From Gammaproteobacteria bacterium (lineage in GTDB: Bacteria > Pseudomonadota > Gammaproteobacteria > Steroidobacterales > JABDKV01), in the NCBI GenBank assembly GCA_024638445.1, contig JAHEKH010000007.1, positions 1 through 54,398 of the forward strand: a stretch of DNA of 54,398 nucleotides. The letters are read 5' to 3'. Under the pieces are notes generated by a model. The model ran no database searches. It was not told the DNA's origin and saw nothing but the letters and a program-made list of their open reading frames with translations. Below are positions 47,661 through 54,398 of this stretch, piece after piece. Position 1 is the first letter of the stretch. Each line of letters begins with the position of its first letter. The position numbers and the translations under genes are program-made.

Positions 47661-47683
47661 CTGGGGATGAACGCAAAAGGGGC

Positions 47684-48598
47684 CTAGTCGCGTTCGTTAT
47701 CGGGAATCGTGATCTTGAGCGTCCGGTTACGTTTTTGCCGCAGCACATCGATCACAACCTGGTCACCCGGCCTGTAAAACCGCAGCAGGCGCATTGCTTC
47801 CGGCGGCGAGTCCGGGGTTGCACCGGCGATATCGAGAATGACGTCACCCTCCTCCAGCGGAATCGAGTCGTCGGCGGGCGCACTTACCACCAGCAGGCCA
47901 CTGTCTGTACCGAAATAGCTGCCCAGCTTCGGCGTAAGAGGCACCAGCTCCAGACCGCGCCACGCACCATGACGGCCCAGGTGCCCCAGACCGGGAAAAC
48001 GGCCCATCATCTCCTCCATATCGAAGTGTTCGCCGTTGAGCACGAAGTCAAAATCGTCGCCGAAGGCGAACGCATGGGACTGGAACTCGCCGGTGACGAC
48101 GTCGGTGGTCAGTTCGCGGTCGCCACGCCGATAGAGCAACGTGACCGTTTCTCCCGGCTCCACCGTGTCCATCAGCCGGATCAGCCGCCGGTCTGCGGGC
48201 TCGTTGCCGCCAGCCAGCTGCTGCCCGTTGAGAGCGAGGATAACGTCACCGGACTCGAGGCCGGCCTGGGCAGCCGGTCCGTCGGGCGTGACCCCATAGA
48301 CCTCGACACCGTCGTCGCGGACGCCACGTTCCTCCACGGAACCGTCGTCGCGCTCGATGCGAATCTCACCGACATTGATTCCCAGCATCGCCCGGCCGGG
48401 CCGGCCACCGGCGTGAACTGTCTTGAACACGTGCTTGAATTCTTCGCCGGCCAGATCGCTGCTGATCGTGGCGATTTCCTGCGCCGCCTGTTCGAGACGT
48501 TTTTCCGCGTCGCGCATTTGCTGCTCGCGATCGGTATCCGCGGCCGGCAGGCTCAGCGGAAGCAGTAGCGCGAGGGTTGCTGCCAGGATTCGTTTCAT
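47684..48598 (-). CDS. Exported tandem PDZ-domain protein
   Basis: A 304-residue periplasmic protein. The start MKRILAATLALLLPLSLPAAD (ATG 48598) has aGGAGa upstream; the ORF-track extension overlaps the anti-sigma stop. After the signal peptide comes a helical segment (about 22-55, EQQMRDAEKRLEQAAQEIATI), a first PDZ domain (about 65-165: MLGINVGEI, VYGVTPDGPAAQAGLESGDVILALNGQQL) and a second, more divergent PDZ domain (about 215-300: LGSYFGTDSGLLVVSAPAD, PLEEGDVILDIAGATPDSPPEAM). No trypsin-like protease domain (no GNSGG or catalytic His region) is present, so it is a PDZ-only protein, not DegP/DegS. It is the last gene of the sigma/anti-sigma operon, 4 bp after the anti-sigma gene. Confidence 0.85.
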   Translation of the reverse strand: MKRILAATLALLLPLSLPAADTDREQQMRDAEKRLEQAAQEIATISSDLAGEEFKHVFKTVHAGGRPGRAMLGINVGEIRIERDDGSVEERGVRDDGVEVYGVTPDGPAAQAGLESGDVILALNGQQLAGGNEPADRRLIRLMDTVEPGETVTLLYRRGDRELTTDVVTGEFQSHAFAFGDDFDFVLNGEHFDMEEMMGRFPGLGHLGRHGAWRGLELVPLTPKLGSYFGTDSGLLVVSAPADDSIPLEEGDVILDIAGATPDSPPEAMRLLRFYRPGDQVVIDVLRQKRNRTLKITIPDNERD

Positions 48599-48602
48599 CG
48601 GG

Positions 48603-49250
48603 TTATCTCCTGCGATTGGATACTTGCTGCAGCTGCGCACCGCGCACCTGCACCAGGGAATTCATCAGCTCGACACGCTGCCGCCACAGCCGTTCCGACT
48701 GCGCCTGGCTCAGGCGGTCGTCACGACTGAGCCCATAGTCGATCAGCGCAATACCGTCCTGCAGACCGGCGATGGTGTCAGCCGTACCGATCGTCATGAC
48801 CCGCGGTGCGTCGGGCTCGATCTGCTGCAGGATCTGCTCGAGCTGCTGGGACCGCATGACGAGGCGATTGATCGGCTCCGGCTCGCGCACTGACGGTGCG
48901 GTGCGTGTGACCGCAGCAGCGGGTTCTGTCGTCGTTGCAAGTTCCGGCGTGGTTGCCGGGGGCTGGATCACGGGCCAGGCCAGGATGGCGGCCAGCGCGG
49001 CCGCCGCCGCAGCCCCTGCCAGCCACCATCCCGCCGGACTCCGTTTCGGTGCATCCAGCTTTTCGTTTATGCGGTTCCAGGCGCCGGCCGGCGCCGGATG
49101 CTGCGGCAACGCGCGCAACGCATCGCGGGTCCGGTGCAGTTCATCGAGCCGCTCACTGCAGCCGCTGCATTCCGCAACATGCTGCGCGACGCCCGCATCG
49201 ACCGGCCCGCCGTCGCGCAGCGTCAGCAGTTGTTCAGTGCCTGCATGCAT
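48603..49250 (-). CDS. Anti-sigma factor with zinc-binding N-terminal domain (ZAS type)
   Basis: A 215-residue membrane protein. The cytoplasmic N-terminal domain contains the zinc anti-sigma motif HVAECSGC (His24-x3-Cys28-x2-Cys31), followed by a helix linker, one membrane helix (about 75-93, LAGAAAAAALAAILAWPVI) and a periplasmic domain of about 120 residues (ending near NRRR) with the helical RSQQLEQILQQIEPDAP segment. The architecture is that of transmembrane ZAS anti-sigma factors that hold an ECF sigma factor until an envelope signal releases it. The gene overlaps the sigma gene by 28 bp and is followed directly by the PDZ gene. Confidence 0.83.
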   Translation of the reverse strand: MHAGTEQLLTLRDGGPVDAGVAQHVAECSGCSERLDELHRTRDALRALPQHPAPAGAWNRINEKLDAPKRSPAGWWLAGAAAAAALAAILAWPVIQPPATTPELATTTEPAAAVTRTAPSVREPEPINRLVMRSQQLEQILQQIEPDAPRVMTIGTADTIAGLQDGIALIDYGLSRDDRLSQAQSERLWRQRVELMNSLVQVRGAQLQQVSNRRR

Positions 49251-49792
49251 GTCATATCACCTGTATGCGATTCCAGCAGCTCCCGCAGGCGGCGGTGCGC
49301 CCGGGAAAGCTGCGATTTCGAAAAACTCTTTGTCTTGCCCATCATCCGGCCGATCTCTTCGTGGGTATAACCTTCGACGTCGTGCAGCAGGACGACCGCC
49401 CGGGCGGTTGGCGAGAGCTGTGCCAGCGCCTGCTCCAGGCCCGAGTCATCGGCCGGTGCCGGTTCGGCGCGGGGTTCTGCAGCGCGTTCGAGCGGCAGCG
49501 CGTAGCGGCGCCAGCCGGACCGCAGCAGAGCCAGGGCACGGTTGGCGGCAATCCGCCGGATCCAGGCGCCCAGCGGCGCCTCGCCGCGAAACGTATGCAG
49601 CTTGCCGAGTACCTGCATGAAGGTGTCCTGCAGGACTTCTTCCGCAGCCTCGCGGTGACCGGTGATCCGCAGCGCCAGGGTGAACACGGCGGCCGAGTAT
49701 TCGCGGTAGATCGCCTCCTGGGCGCTGCGCTGCCCGGACCGGGCTGCCGCCACGATCTCCGCCCCGATCTCACATGCCCCGAATCCTGCCAT
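49223..49792 (-). CDS. ECF-type RNA polymerase sigma factor
   Basis: A 189-residue sigma-70 family, extracytoplasmic-function sigma factor. Region 2 is at about 25-95 (EAIYREYSAAVFTLALRITGHREAAEEVLQDTFMQVLGKLHTF and GAWIRRIAANRALALLR, typical of -10 recognition). Region 4 is at about 115-170 (LEQALAQLSPTARAVVLLHDVEGYTHEEIGRMMGKTKSFSKSQLSRAHRRLRELL), a -35-binding helix-turn-helix. The start is ATG 49792 (GTG 49795 in the ORF track). It is followed by its likely anti-sigma gene with a 28-bp overlap. A candidate promoter of its own type sits upstream at 49801-49828. The exact ECF group cannot be fixed by eye. Confidence 0.92.
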   Translation of the reverse strand: MAGFGACEIGAEIVAAARSGQRSAQEAIYREYSAAVFTLALRITGHREAAEEVLQDTFMQVLGKLHTFRGEAPLGAWIRRIAANRALALLRSGWRRYALPLERAAEPRAEPAPADDSGLEQALAQLSPTARAVVLLHDVEGYTHEEIGRMMGKTKSFSKSQLSRAHRRLRELLESHTGDMTCMQALNNC

Positions 49793-49800
49793 CACCCCTA

Positions 49801-49828
49801 TAGACGCCGCCGGGGGCGAAAAGGTCGC
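49801..49828 (-). promoter_or_regulatory. Candidate autoregulated ECF-sigma promoter
   Basis: Minus strand GCGACC (49828-49823), 16-bp spacer, CGTCTA (49806-49801), close to the form of ECF promoters (AAC/ACC-type -35, CGTC-type -10) and directly before the sigma gene. The start site would be close to the ATG (leaderless or nearly). Weak pattern evidence. Confidence 0.25.
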
Positions 49829-49910
49829 AATCGGGACCCGATCGGGCGGGAGGCAGGACGGCGGGGCCCCGACCGGGGGGTCCGTCTCGCACTGGCCGGC
49901 TCGAATAAAG

Positions 49911-49916
49911 CATAAT
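49911..49916 (+). promoter_or_regulatory. -10 element of tRNA-Leu promoter
   Basis: CATAAT, 5 of 6 matches to TATAAT, ends 11 bases before the tRNA, followed by a GC-rich discriminator (ggcgggccgct) as is usual for stable RNA. No convincing -35 hexamer was found at 16-18 bp. Confidence 0.35.
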
Positions 49917-49927
49917 GGCGGGCCGCT

Positions 49928-50014
49928 GCCGGGGTGGCGGAACTGGTAGACGCGCCGGATTCAAAATCCGGTTCTGGCAACAGAGTGAGAGTTCGAGTCT
50001 CTCTCCCGGCACCA
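49928..50014 (+). tRNA. tRNA-Leu (anticodon CAA)
   Basis: An 87-base class II tRNA: acceptor GCCGGGG pairs with TCCCGGC (one G-U), encoded ACCA at the 3' end, anticodon arm CCGGA-TTCAAAA-TCCGG with anticodon CAA (reads UUG), long variable arm (ttctggcaacagagt) and T arm GAGAGTTCGAGTCTCTC. It lies between the divergent sigma gene and the NUDIX gene. Its ORF-track overlap (49915-50607) is the N-terminal artefact of the NUDIX frame. Confidence 0.96.
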
Positions 50015-50055
50015 ATCGGCCCCCGGCGCCCGGCCGGCCGTCTCGCGGAATACAC

Positions 50056-50607
50056 ATGATCGCCAGGATGAAATACTGCAGCCACTGCGGCGAGACCGTC
50101 TCGCTGAAGATCCCGCCGGGAGACAACCTGCCGCGATTTATTTGCGAAGGCTGCGGCACCATTCACTACACCAATCCGAACATCGTGGTGGGTTGTGTAC
50201 CGGAATGGGAGAACCGCATCCTGCTGTGCAAGCGAGCCATCGAACCCCGCAGCGGCTACTGGACCATCCCGGCCGGTTTTCTCGAAAACAGGGAAACGCT
50301 GGAAGAAGCCGCAATGCGCGAGACTCACGAGGAGGCGCTGGCCTCGGTCAACCTCGGCTCGATGCTGGCCGTCGTCAACGTGGCGCACGCCAGCCAGGTG
50401 CACATCATGTTTCGTGCCAGCCTGACCGATGGCAAGTTTGGCGCCGGCATCGAGACGATGGAGAGCGCGTTGTTTGCCGAGGAAGACATTCCGTGGCCGC
50501 TCATTGCCTTCCCGAGCGTCCGGTACGCTCTTGAACGCTACCTGGACGACCGGCGCAACGGCGGCACCGGAGTTCACGTAACCGCCGTTGAACGGATAAA
50601 ATACTGA
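50056..50607 (+). CDS. Zinc-ribbon NUDIX hydrolase
   Basis: A 183-residue NUDIX protein. An N-terminal zinc ribbon has Cys pairs at 8/11 (CSHC) and 30/33 (CEGC). The Nudix box is present in [21 protein letters not shown] (G-x5-E-x7-R-E-x2-E-E). The layout resembles NudC-like NADH pyrophosphatases and the Pseudomonas-type zinc-ribbon NUDIX proteins next to fdxA. The start is ATG 50056 ([13 protein letters not shown]); ATG 50068 is also possible. The substrate (NAD(H), nucleotide sugar or other X-linked diphosphate) is not established. It is 19 bp upstream of fdxA. Confidence 0.88.
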   Translation: MIARMKYCSHCGETVSLKIPPGDNLPRFICEGCGTIHYTNPNIVVGCVPEWENRILLCKRAIEPRSGYWTIPAGFLENRETLEEAAMRETHEEALASVNLGSMLAVVNVAHASQVHIMFRASLTDGKFGAGIETMESALFAEEDIPWPLIAFPSVRYALERYLDDRRNGGTGVHVTAVERIKY

Positions 50608-50626
50608 GTTTCCACAGGAGTCCCTC

Positions 50627-50950
50627 ATGACCTTTGTCGTGACCGAAAGTTGTATCAAGTGCAAGTACACCGACTGCGTGGAGGTATGCCCGGTCGACTG
50701 TTTTCACGAGGGGCCCAATTTCCTGGTAATCGACCCGGAGGAATGCATCGACTGTACCTTGTGCGAACCGGAATGCCCGGTCGAAGCAATTTACTCCGAG
50801 GACGAACTTCCCGCGGGCCAGGAGAAATTCCTGGAACTTAACGCCGAATTATCCCGTGACTGGCCTGTCATAACAGAGCAGAAAGACGCACCACCGGATG
50901 CTGCGGATTGGGACAAAGTCCGGGAAAAACTGAAGTACCTGGAACGCTAG
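50627..50950 (+). CDS. fdxA: Seven-iron ferredoxin FdxA
   Basis: A 107-residue [3Fe-4S][4Fe-4S] ferredoxin of the Azotobacter FdI type. The N-terminal 7Fe pattern is [17 protein letters not shown]: Cys9, 17 and 50 fit the 3Fe cluster, Cys21, 40, 43 and 46 the 4Fe cluster ([12 protein letters not shown]), and Cys12 and 25 are the free positions. A C-terminal extension of about 50 residues is characteristic. AGGAG precedes the ATG. In azotobacteria FdI regulates fpr; whether it pairs with the Fpr of this window is inference. The downstream region holds a concentric inverted repeat. Confidence 0.96.
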   Translation: MTFVVTESCIKCKYTDCVEVCPVDCFHEGPNFLVIDPEECIDCTLCEPECPVEAIYSEDELPAGQEKFLELNAELSRDWPVITEQKDAPPDAADWDKVREKLKYLER

Positions 50951-50983
50951 GCACCATAACAAGGTCAACCTCAATTATGGTGC
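50951..50983. promoter_or_regulatory. Nearly concentric dyads downstream of fdxA / upstream of the exosortase gene
   Basis: Outer 9-bp arms GCACCATAA and TTATGGTGC enclose a smaller dyad GGTCAACC (50963-50970), with centres half a base apart. Such nested symmetry suits an operator or an RNA stem-loop. The gap 50951-51096 also contains CGCGTGC-GGC-GCACGCG (51063-51079) just before the exosortase start. No convincing -35/-10 pair was found in the gap. Confidence 0.4.
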
Positions 50984-51096
50984 ATTGCAGCCCCACCCCG
51001 GCATCGCGTAAATTATCCGGCCACCCGGCGTTCTCCGCACCGGGACCGGCGATAATAAACCCCGCGTGCGGCGCACGCGCAAAGAACGGCTGATTC

Positions 51097-52692
51097 ATGA
51101 CGGAACAGACAGCGACTAACGGTCCTATATACAAGAACACCCCCGTAACCTGGGCGGCTATCGGCATCGTCGCCGTGCTGCTCGGTGCGGTTTTCTGGGA
51201 CGGGATCGCCAAACTCCTCGAAGTTTGGCTGGACGAGAGCAAGCAGGAATACAGTCACGGCATCCTGATTCCGTTTATCAGCCTGTTTCTCGCCTGGCAA
51301 ATGAAAAACAGCCTCGAGCGGGAACCCTACCGTGGCTCCTGGCTCGGATTGGCAGTCGTAATTGGCGGCGCACTGCTGCTGCTCCTCGGCGAGCTCGCAA
51401 CGCTTTATATCGTTGTCCAGTATGCGTTCCTGTTCACGCTCGCGGGCGCGTGCTGGGCGCTGTTCGGCAACCGTGGTTTCGTCTGGCTGCTGATTCCGCT
51501 GATCTACCTTGCCTTTATGATTCCCTTGCCCAATTTTCTCTACAACAACCTGTCGGGCAAGCTGCAGCTGATTTCATCAGAACTTGGCGTCGCCGTAATC
51601 CGGGCCTTTGGAATCACGGTATTCCTGGAAGGCAACGTAATCGACCTTGGGATCTACCAGCTCCAGGTGGTCGATGCCTGCAGCGGTCTGCGTTACCTGT
51701 TCCCGCTGGCCAGCTTCGCCTTCCTGGCCGCCTATCTCTACAAGGGCCAGATGTGGAAACGGGTGGTGCTGTTCCTGTCCAGCATCCCGATTACGATCCT
51801 GATGAACAGTTTCCGTATCGGCATCATCGGTGTACTGGTCGAGCACTTTGGAATCGAGCAGGCCGAAGGCTTCCTGCACTTTTTTGAGGGCTGGATTATT
51901 TTCATGGCCTGTGTCGGCATCCTGATCGCCGAGATCTGGATACTGAACAAGATCGGGGGCGAGAAAAAGCCCTTCCGCGAGGTGTTCGGCGTGGACTTCC
52001 CTGAGCCTACACCCGAGGATGCCACGACTTCGCCCCGCTCTGTGCCGACACCGTTTATCGCATCGGCTGTGGTCCTGGTCGCCGCCCTGATCGGAATCAA
52101 TACCATCACGGAAAAAGAGCAGGTCATTCCGGACCGTGAGACGTTCGAATCTTTTCCGATGGACCTCGAGGGCTGGACCGGGCGCGACGAATTGATGGAG
52201 CAGCGTTTCGTCGAAGTCCTCGATTTCACCGACTACATCATGGTCAACTACACCCGCCCGGATGACGCGATCCCGGTGCAGTTCTACACCGCTTATTACG
52301 AGGAACAGCGCACCAAGGGCAACGCCGCGCATTCACCGCGCTCCTGTATCCCGGGCGGCGGCTGGCGAATCACCAGCCTGGAACGCATCGAGATACCTGT
52401 CGATGGGCGCACTGAACCGCTGCCAATCAACCGACTGCAAATAGAAAAAGGGCAGAGCAAGCAGCTCGTCTACTATTACTTCAAGCAGCGCGACCGGATC
52501 CTGACCAGCGAGTACGAGGTCAAGTGGTATTTGTTCTGGGATGCCCTGACTGAAGGTCGTACCGATGGCGCCCTGGTGCGGTTCGTCACCGCCGTGGATC
52601 CTGATGACCCGGACTGGGATAACGCCGACCGCAAGCTCACTGAGGTTGCCGGCAAAGTCATCTCTCAGCTCGATAACTACATACCCGACTAG
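51097..52692 (+). CDS. Exosortase with fused EpsI domain (probably XrtD-type)
   Basis: A 531-residue multi-pass protein. The N-terminal exosortase domain (about 20-290) has eight or so membrane helices and the catalytic triad positions: Cys195 in VVDACSGLRYL, Arg240 in MNSFRIGIIG and His261 in FLHFFEGW. A hinge at about 300-330 leads to one further helix (FIASAVVLVAALIGI) and a C-terminal EpsI domain (about 345-531, FPMDLEGWTGRDELME, YYEEQRTKGNAAHSPRSCIPGGGW). Exosortases cut and attach PEP-CTERM-type proteins at the inner membrane. From the block after the Cys I lean toward XrtD (VPLPA-CTERM), but XrtA cannot be excluded by eye. No CTERM-substrate gene is in the window. It is followed by the sugar-phosphate transferase gene after 17 bp. 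Confidence 0.9.
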   Translation: MTEQTATNGPIYKNTPVTWAAIGIVAVLLGAVFWDGIAKLLEVWLDESKQEYSHGILIPFISLFLAWQMKNSLEREPYRGSWLGLAVVIGGALLLLLGELATLYIVVQYAFLFTLAGACWALFGNRGFVWLLIPLIYLAFMIPLPNFLYNNLSGKLQLISSELGVAVIRAFGITVFLEGNVIDLGIYQLQVVDACSGLRYLFPLASFAFLAAYLYKGQMWKRVVLFLSSIPITILMNSFRIGIIGVLVEHFGIEQAEGFLHFFEGWIIFMACVGILIAEIWILNKIGGEKKPFREVFGVDFPEPTPEDATTSPRSVPTPFIASAVVLVAALIGINTITEKEQVIPDRETFESFPMDLEGWTGRDELMEQRFVEVLDFTDYIMVNYTRPDDAIPVQFYTAYYEEQRTKGNAAHSPRSCIPGGGWRITSLERIEIPVDGRTEPLPINRLQIEKGQSKQLVYYYFKQRDRILTSEYEVKWYLFWDALTEGRTDGALVRFVTAVDPDDPDWDNADRKLTEVAGKVISQLDNYIPD

Positions 52693-52709
52693 GGAGCGGC
52701 GGGCTACGC

Positions 52710-54338
52710 ATGAACGTCACGCTGATCCTCTTAATCAGTGCAGCTGTAATCAGCATGGCCATCATCCCGCTGATGATGCGCGCTGCGCCATTCCTGGGAA
52801 TGATCGATCTGCCCAGCGGCCGCAAGGTTCACGAGGAGCCTGTGTCGCGGGTTGGCGGGATCGGGATTGTCATCGGCGCGCTCCTGCCGCTGATTTTCTG
52901 GCTGCCGGCGGATGACCTGCTCCGCTCCTTCCTGCTGGGTTCCGCGGTATTGCTGGCCTTTGGTGCCGCCGATGACGCCAGGGAACTCGGTCACTACGTC
53001 AAGTTTATCGGCCAGGGTATTGCCGTCCTGCTGGTCGTGTTTTACGGCGACCTCTGGGTGTCGCGCTTTCCTTTCTTCGAAGACCCGCTGCCGGCCAGCA
53101 TTGGCAAGCCCTTCACCGTGATCGCCATGATCGGCGTGATCAACGCGATCAATCACTCGGATGGACTGGACGGCCTGGCCAGCGGCGAGGCTTTGCTGAG
53201 CCTGATCGCTATCGTTTACCTGTCATCGCTGGGTACCGGCGATCCATACGCCAGTGCGATTGCCATGGTGACCATCGGCGGGCTGTTCGGTTTTCTTCGT
53301 TTCAATACCCATCCGGCGCGGGTTTTCATGGGCGACAGCGGCAGCCAGTTCCTCGGATTCACGCTGGGCTTCCTCGCGATCCTTTTGACCCAGCGGGTCA
53401 ACACCGCAATCAGTCCGGCCATCGTGCTGCTTCTCATCGGTCTGCCGATCGTCGACATTATCGCCGTGCTGTTCCTGCGCATCCGTGGTGGTATGAACTG
53501 GTTCAGGGCCACACGCAACCATGTGCACCACCGCTTGCTCGACCTCGGGTTTGCGCACTACGAAACGGTAGTCATTATTTATTCCATCCAGGCGCTGCTG
53601 GTTACCGCCGGTATCCTGCTGCGTTACCAGGCCGACTGGCTGCTGGTCGGGCTGTACCTTGGTTTCGCAGCATCCATTTTCGCTCTGCTAACGGTCGCCG
53701 AGAGACGGGGATGGAAAACCGGCCAGGGGACTATTGCCGCTCCGTTCACTGCGGCACTCGCCTCAGTGCGGGATTCGCTGTGGCTGCGCAAGGTGCCCCA
53801 GGTGCTCGTGTGGTTTGCGGTGCCGGTATTCCTGGTTGGCGGCCCGCTGGCCGTCGCCGACGTGCCACGAGACTTCGCGATCATATCGGGCGTACTGGCA
53901 CTGGTGATGACCGTCGAACTGGTATTCGGCAAGAGCGACGACTCGATCATCCTGCGGGGAATCGTCTACATCACGGTGGTCTTCCTGACCTACCTCATCG
54001 CCGCCTACCCGGTCGAGTCGAGCCAGGCATTTAACCGGCTCGAGGTCGTCCTGTACGCGCTGCTGGCGCTGGCGGTCGGCCTGACGATTCGCTACTCGCG
54101 GGAAATTACTTTCAGGACCACGCCCACCGATTATTTGCTGGTGTTTATTGTCGTGGCGATCGGGATCGTTCCGGGCGATGCGCTGGCCGGCAACCAGGTG
54201 GCTGCCGGCCTGATCAAGGCAGTGATCGTCATCTACGCCTGCGAGGTCGTGCTGCTATCCGGGTTCCGCCGCTGGAACCCAATGAGCATCGCCTGCCTGG
54301 TCAGCCTCGGCTGGCTGGCTGCCGCCGGGCTACTCTAG
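52710..54338 (+). CDS. WecA/MraY-type undecaprenyl-phosphate sugar-1-phosphate transferase with long C-terminal membrane extension
   Basis: A 542-residue polytopic membrane protein. Core motifs of the polyprenyl-phosphate N-acetylhexosamine-1-phosphate transferase family are present: HEEPVSRVGG (about 41-50), DDARELG (Asp88-Asp89), INAINHSDGLDGLASG (about 144-159), RVFMGDSGSQFLGF (about 204-217) and the RNHVHHRLLDLGF basic block. The usual family length is about 330-360, but here about 200 extra residues with six or so more hydrophobic helices follow. The product probably primes a lipid-linked exopolysaccharide (inference from the exosortase neighbour). A GGGAGCGGC lies upstream of the ATG. 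Confidence 0.85.
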   Translation: MNVTLILLISAAVISMAIIPLMMRAAPFLGMIDLPSGRKVHEEPVSRVGGIGIVIGALLPLIFWLPADDLLRSFLLGSAVLLAFGAADDARELGHYVKFIGQGIAVLLVVFYGDLWVSRFPFFEDPLPASIGKPFTVIAMIGVINAINHSDGLDGLASGEALLSLIAIVYLSSLGTGDPYASAIAMVTIGGLFGFLRFNTHPARVFMGDSGSQFLGFTLGFLAILLTQRVNTAISPAIVLLLIGLPIVDIIAVLFLRIRGGMNWFRATRNHVHHRLLDLGFAHYETVVIIYSIQALLVTAGILLRYQADWLLVGLYLGFAASIFALLTVAERRGWKTGQGTIAAPFTAALASVRDSLWLRKVPQVLVWFAVPVFLVGGPLAVADVPRDFAIISGVLALVMTVELVFGKSDDSIILRGIVYITVVFLTYLIAAYPVESSQAFNRLEVVLYALLALAVGLTIRYSREITFRTTPTDYLLVFIVVAIGIVPGDALAGNQVAAGLIKAVIVIYACEVVLLSGFRRWNPMSIACLVSLGWLAAAGLL

Positions 54339-54398
54339 TTACTCAGCCGCCAGCGCCTGGGACTTCAGTGACTCGATGCGCGCCAGCAGTGAATCGGC
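54339..54398 (-). CDS. C-terminal end of a leftward gene (partial)
   Basis: On the minus strand the frame reads ADSLLARIESLKSQALAAE then TAA at 54341-54339, open to the window edge. The Leu/Ala/Ser-rich helical end is compatible with a coiled or TPR-type protein but is too short to name. Its stop is one base from that of the convergent sugar-phosphate transferase. It is at least a plausible gene end because it fills the gap with sensible codons. Confidence 0.4.
   Translation of the reverse strand, partial: ADSLLARIESLKSQALAAE

Noticed and set aside
50979-50990. Possible sigma-54 promoter (tggtgcattgca) before the exosortase gene
   Set aside because: The GG and GC dinucleotides are only 6 bases apart instead of 10, so the spacing is wrong.

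Overview
The window is a dense, high-GC stretch of chromosome from a gammaproteobacterium. The evidence is the gene content (BAM, Isc, HutF/HutG-type histidine degradation, FdxA, queA-tgt-yajC-secDF) and gene order. suhB-trmJ-isc, ndk-rlmN-pilW-rodZ-hisS-yfgM-bamB-der, xseA/guaBA and purL/mltF/tadA lie in one chromosomal sector of E. coli, and here they are packed into about 30 kb. Both tRNA genes encode their CCA ends. The MetX-like acyltransferase resembles Xanthomonas-type proteins, but I cannot name a genus. No CRISPR array, prophage, insertion sequence or integrase was seen, and no gene-free stretch exceeds 300 bases (the longest is about 296 bases, 47388-47683).

Layout. (1) 1-519: 3' end of ettA. 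(2) 534-9740: a complete histidine-to-glutamate pathway. hutF-hutG-fpr run leftward. hutI-hutH run rightward from start codons only 12 bp away. hutU follows after two inserted uncharacterised genes, a secreted LysM/FecR protein and a zinc-ribbon DUF4145-type protein. (3) 9794-17171, leftward: a PP2C phosphatase with a small membrane protein, DUF1820, an MBL hydrolase, purL, and a VOC-YciI-GNAT trio. (4) 17271-23117: tRNA-Ser(CGA), mltF, a DUF695/RraB-like gene and the overlapping guaB-guaA-tadA operon. (5) 23308-25505: xseA and an M23 peptidase. (6) 25548-39449, leftward: trmJ-iscS-iscU-like-iscA-ndk-rlmN-pilW-rodZ-amidohydrolase-hisS-yfgM-bamB-der-DUF937-metX-like. (7) 39529-47387: suhB, a formylglycine-type sulfatase, and queA-tgt-yajC-secD-secF. 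(8) 47388-47683: a non-coding block with several inverted repeats and two REP-like copies. (9) 47684-49792: an ECF sigma / zinc-binding anti-sigma / tandem-PDZ operon. (10) 49928-54398: tRNA-Leu(CAA), a NUDIX hydrolase, fdxA, then the start of an exosortase/exopolysaccharide locus (exosortase-EpsI fusion and an extended WecA/MraY-type sugar-phosphate transferase), and the last codons of a leftward gene.

Most of the window is housekeeping. Points that stand out are: an IscU homologue lacking the first cluster cysteine, its partner Asp and the HscA-binding motif, in an isc operon without iscR, hscBA or fdx; an exported amidohydrolase where ispG normally sits next to hisS; the interrupted hut cluster; the sigma/anti-sigma/PDZ cassette; the structured queA upstream region; and the exosortase pair. 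Start codons were moved from the ORF-track starts for several genes (hutG, hutU, VOC, purL, DUF1820, PP2C, tadA, guaB, DUF937, rlmN, iscA, iscU-like, sulfatase, secF, PDZ, NUDIX), using stop/start overlaps, ribosome binding sites and remembered family N-termini. All family assignments are from reading motifs, not from database searches.
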